From: Bacteroidales bacterium
Lineage (GTDB): Bacteria; Bacteroidota; Bacteroidia; Bacteroidales; UBA932
DNA length: 7,851 nucleotides
Assembly (NCBI GenBank): GCA_017471085.1
Contig: JAFUWW010000102.1
Location: 1-7,851 of the forward strand
Reading direction: 5' to 3'
Shown: positions 6,169 through 7,851 of the stretch, in pieces
Numbering within the stretch: the stretch's first letter is position 1
How the letters are laid out: each line of letters begins with the position of its first letter
Position numbers and translations under genes: made by a program
Notes under the pieces: model-generated
What the model saw: only the letters and a program-made list of their open reading frames with translations
What the model was told of the DNA's origin: nothing
The model's database searches: none

Positions 6169-7485
6169 ATGGCAAAAGAGTATTTCCCCACTATCGGGAA
6201 GATTCCTTTCGAAGGAGTCGAGAGCAAGAACCCCCTTGCATTCCATTATTATGACGCAAACCGCATGGTCATGGGCAAGCCCATGAAGGACTGGCTCAAG
6301 TTCGCCATGGCATGGTGGCACACCCTGGGACAGGCCTCCGCAGACCCGTTCGGCGGCCAGACCCGCTCCTACGAATGGGACAAGGGCGAATGCCCCTACT
6401 GCCGCGCCAGGGCAAAGGCCGATGCCGGCTTCGAGATCATGCAGAAACTGGGTATCGAGTATTTCTGCTTCCATGACATCGACCTGGTAGAGGACTGCGA
6501 CGACATCGCCGAGTACGAGGCCCGCATGAAGGACATCACGGACTATCTCCTGGAGAAGATGAAGGAAACCGGCATCAAGAACCTCTGGGGCACCGCCAAC
6601 GTGTTCGGCAACAAGCGTTACATGAACGGCGCCGGCACCAATCCGCAGTTCGACGTAGTGGCCCGCGCTGCCGTCCAGATCAAGAACGCCATCGACGCCA
6701 CCATCAAGCTCGGCGGTTCCAACTATGTGTTCTGGGGCGGCCGTGAAGGATACTACACCCTGCTGAACACCCAGATGCAGCGCGAGAAGGACCACCTCGG
6801 CAAACTGCTCACCGCCGCCCGCGACTATGCCCGCAAGAACGGCTTCAAGGGCACCTTCCTCATCGAGCCCAAGCCGATGGAGCCCACCAAGCACCAGTAC
6901 GACGTAGACACGGAGACCGTGATCGGCTTCCTCCGCGCCAACGGCCTGGAGAAAGACTTCAAGGTGAACATCGAGGTGAACCACGCCACCCTGGCCGGCC
7001 ATACCTTCGAGCATGAACTCACCGTGGCCGTGGACAACGGCTTCCTGGGATCCATCGACGCCAACCGCGGCGACGCCCAGAACGGCTGGGATACGGACCA
7101 GTTCCCGGTAGACCCGTACGACCTCACCCAGGCCATGATGCAGATCATCCGCAACGGCGGCCTCGGCAACGGCGGTACCAACTTCGACGCCAAACTGCGC
7201 CGTTCCTCCACCGATCCTGAGGACATCTTCATCGCCCACATCAGCGCCATGGACGCCATGGCCCACGCCCTGCTCAACGCAGCCGCCGTGCTGGAAGAAA
7301 GTCCGCTCTGTGAGATGGTCAAGGAGCGCTACGCTTCCTTCGACAGCGGTCTCGGCAAGAAGTTCGAAGAGGGCAAGGCTACCCTGGAAGAAATCTACGA
7401 GTATGCCAAGAAGAGCGGCGAACCCGTGGTCGCTTCCGGCAAGCAGGAGCTCTACGAAACCCTGCTGAACCTCTACGCCAAGTAG
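6169..7485 (+). CDS. xylA: Xylose isomerase XylA (EC 5.3.1.5), class II
   Basis: Cytoplasmic TIM-barrel enzyme that interconverts D-xylose and D-xylulose using two divalent metal ions. The 438-residue length and the N-terminal extension are typical of the long class II form. The full active site is visible: His102 and Asp105 in FHDID, Glu233 and Lys235 in LIEPKP, Glu269 and His272 in [10 protein letters not shown], Asp297 in DANRGD, Asp308 and Asp310 in GWDTDQFP, and Asp340 in [15 protein letters not shown] (140-147) and [10 protein letters not shown] (186-195) are also strongly conserved, and large blocks are near-identical, as I recall them, to Bacteroides XylA. The loop after DPFGGQTR is unusual: it reads [14 protein letters not shown] (70-83) with a CPYC pair, where other family members have no cysteines. 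The start follows an A-rich leader without a Shine-Dalgarno sequence, 27 bases after xylB. A hairpin terminator lies 13 bases past the stop. Confidence 0.98.
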   Translation: MAKEYFPTIGKIPFEGVESKNPLAFHYYDANRMVMGKPMKDWLKFAMAWWHTLGQASADPFGGQTRSYEWDKGECPYCRARAKADAGFEIMQKLGIEYFCFHDIDLVEDCDDIAEYEARMKDITDYLLEKMKETGIKNLWGTANVFGNKRYMNGAGTNPQFDVVARAAVQIKNAIDATIKLGGSNYVFWGGREGYYTLLNTQMQREKDHLGKLLTAARDYARKNGFKGTFLIEPKPMEPTKHQYDVDTETVIGFLRANGLEKDFKVNIEVNHATLAGHTFEHELTVAVDNGFLGSIDANRGDAQNGWDTDQFPVDPYDLTQAMMQIIRNGGLGNGGTNFDAKLRRSSTDPEDIFIAHISAMDAMAHALLNAAAVLEESPLCEMVKERYASFDSGLGKKFEEGKATLEEIYEYAKKSGEPVVASGKQELYETLLNLYAK

Positions 7486-7498
7486 TTTTATTCTGAGG

Positions 7499-7543
7499 GA
7501 GGCTGTCATTTCCCAGGAAGTGGCAGCCTCTTTTTTTATTTTC
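7499..7543 (+). terminator. Terminator-like hairpin between xylA and xylE
   Basis: GAGGCTGTCA (7499-7508) pairs with TGGCAGCCTC (7521-7530) through ten positions including one G-U pair. The inner bases can extend the stem slightly. Seven Ts, A, then four Ts follow. It ends only six bases before the xylE start codon, with no clear promoter after it, so it may act as a partial attenuator that lowers symporter expression relative to xylBA. Confidence 0.82.
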
Positions 7544-7548
7544 GGTAT

Positions 7549-7851
7549 ATGCAAACTTATCGTCAAAAAGGGAGCCCGGCCTATCTGTTCGGGATTGTAC
7601 TGGTAGCCGTGATCGGCGGCCTTCTGTTCGGATACGATACCGCTGTTATCTCAGGTGCCGAAAAGGGCCTCCAGGCCTTCTTCCAGGGCGCCTCGGACTT
7701 CAACTACACCGACGGTCTGCACGGGTTCACCACCTCCAGCGCCCTCATCGGCTGCATCATCGGCGCTTTCATCTCCGGCTTCATGGCCTCCCGCCTGGGC
7801 CGCAAGCGCTCGCTGTTCATCGCCGGCATCCTCTTTTTCCTGTCGGCCCTG
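7549..7851 (+). CDS. xylE: D-xylose/H+ symporter XylE, MFS sugar porter family, partial (N-terminus)
   Basis: The first 101 codons of an inner-membrane sugar porter; the gene runs off the right edge (full-length members are about 460-500 residues). The first membrane segment (about 12-34) contains VIGGLLFGYDTAVISGA. Its Asp30 corresponds to the proton-coupling Asp27 of E. coli XylE. The second segment (about 61-81) contains SALIGCIIGAF, which shares the exact string SALIGCIIG with E. coli XylE. RLGRKR (82-87) is the MFS loop 2-3 motif, and a third segment begins at about 89. The sugar-binding glutamines lie outside the window, so xylose specificity rests on XylE similarity and the xylBA context. 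Glucose or arabinose porters of the same family are alternatives. Its expression probably depends on read-through of the upstream hairpin or on a promoter I cannot identify. Confidence 0.92.
   Translation, partial: MQTYRQKGSPAYLFGIVLVAVIGGLLFGYDTAVISGAEKGLQAFFQGASDFNYTDGLHGFTTSSALIGCIIGAFISGFMASRLGRKRSLFIAGILFFLSAL

Noticed and set aside
7537..7544. TATTTTCG as a possible -7 box for xylE
   Set aside because: One mismatch, no TTTG 19-21 bases upstream, and it lies inside the terminator T tract only five bases from the start codon.
1..7851. CRISPR arrays, insertion sequences, tRNA or rRNA genes, phage or defence genes
   Set aside because: I saw no regularly spaced repeats, transposase-like frames or structural-RNA signatures. 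The only repeats seen are terminator stems, small palindromes and the leader similarity reported above.

Overview
The window looks like a stretch of chromosome from a GC-rich member of the Bacteroidales. The protein sequences resemble Bacteroides/Prevotella-type homologues, XylA most clearly. Start codons lack Shine-Dalgarno sequences and have A/T-rich leaders. Upstream of xylB there is a near-perfect Bacteroidetes promoter (TTTG, 20 bases, TACCTTTG). Coding regions are GC-rich and the gaps between genes are AT-rich. The genus cannot be fixed from this sequence.

Layout. (1) Positions 1-1143, minus strand: the N-terminal 381 residues of an exported SGNH-type acetylesterase of the 'sialate O-acetylesterase' (DUF303/SASA) family, running off the left edge. 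(2) 1144-1368: a divergent intergenic region with promoters facing both ways. (3) 1369-4210, plus strand: a two-gene hexuronate unit, uxuA (mannonate dehydratase) and a long-chain mannitol-dehydrogenase-family protein, probably uxuB (fructuronate reductase). They are one base apart and are closed by a strong terminator at 4229-4272. (4) 4273-4647: an AT-rich stretch, a start-less gene remnant (about 4304-4540), a second terminator (4560-4599) and the xylB promoter, whose -33 element overlaps that terminator. (5) 4648-7485: xylB (xylulokinase) and xylA (xylose isomerase). (6) A terminator-like hairpin at 7499-7543, then the first 101 codons of a XylE-type xylose/H+ symporter running off the right edge.

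How the genes fit together. XylE imports xylose, XylA isomerises it to xylulose, and XylB phosphorylates it for the pentose phosphate pathway. UxuB and UxuA convert fructuronate to mannonate and then to 2-keto-3-deoxygluconate. Xylose and (methyl)glucuronate are the main sugars of acetylated glucuronoxylan, so an exported acetylesterase beside these two units suggests a hemicellulose-utilisation neighbourhood. That is an inference: no xylanase, SusC/SusD pair, glucuronate isomerase (uxaC) or regulator lies in the window.

The enzymes are ordinary central sugar catabolism and I see no undescribed multi-gene system. The most unusual part is 4300-4650: a decayed gene whose leader resembles the xylB leader up to the lost start codon, with its terminator merged into the xylB promoter.
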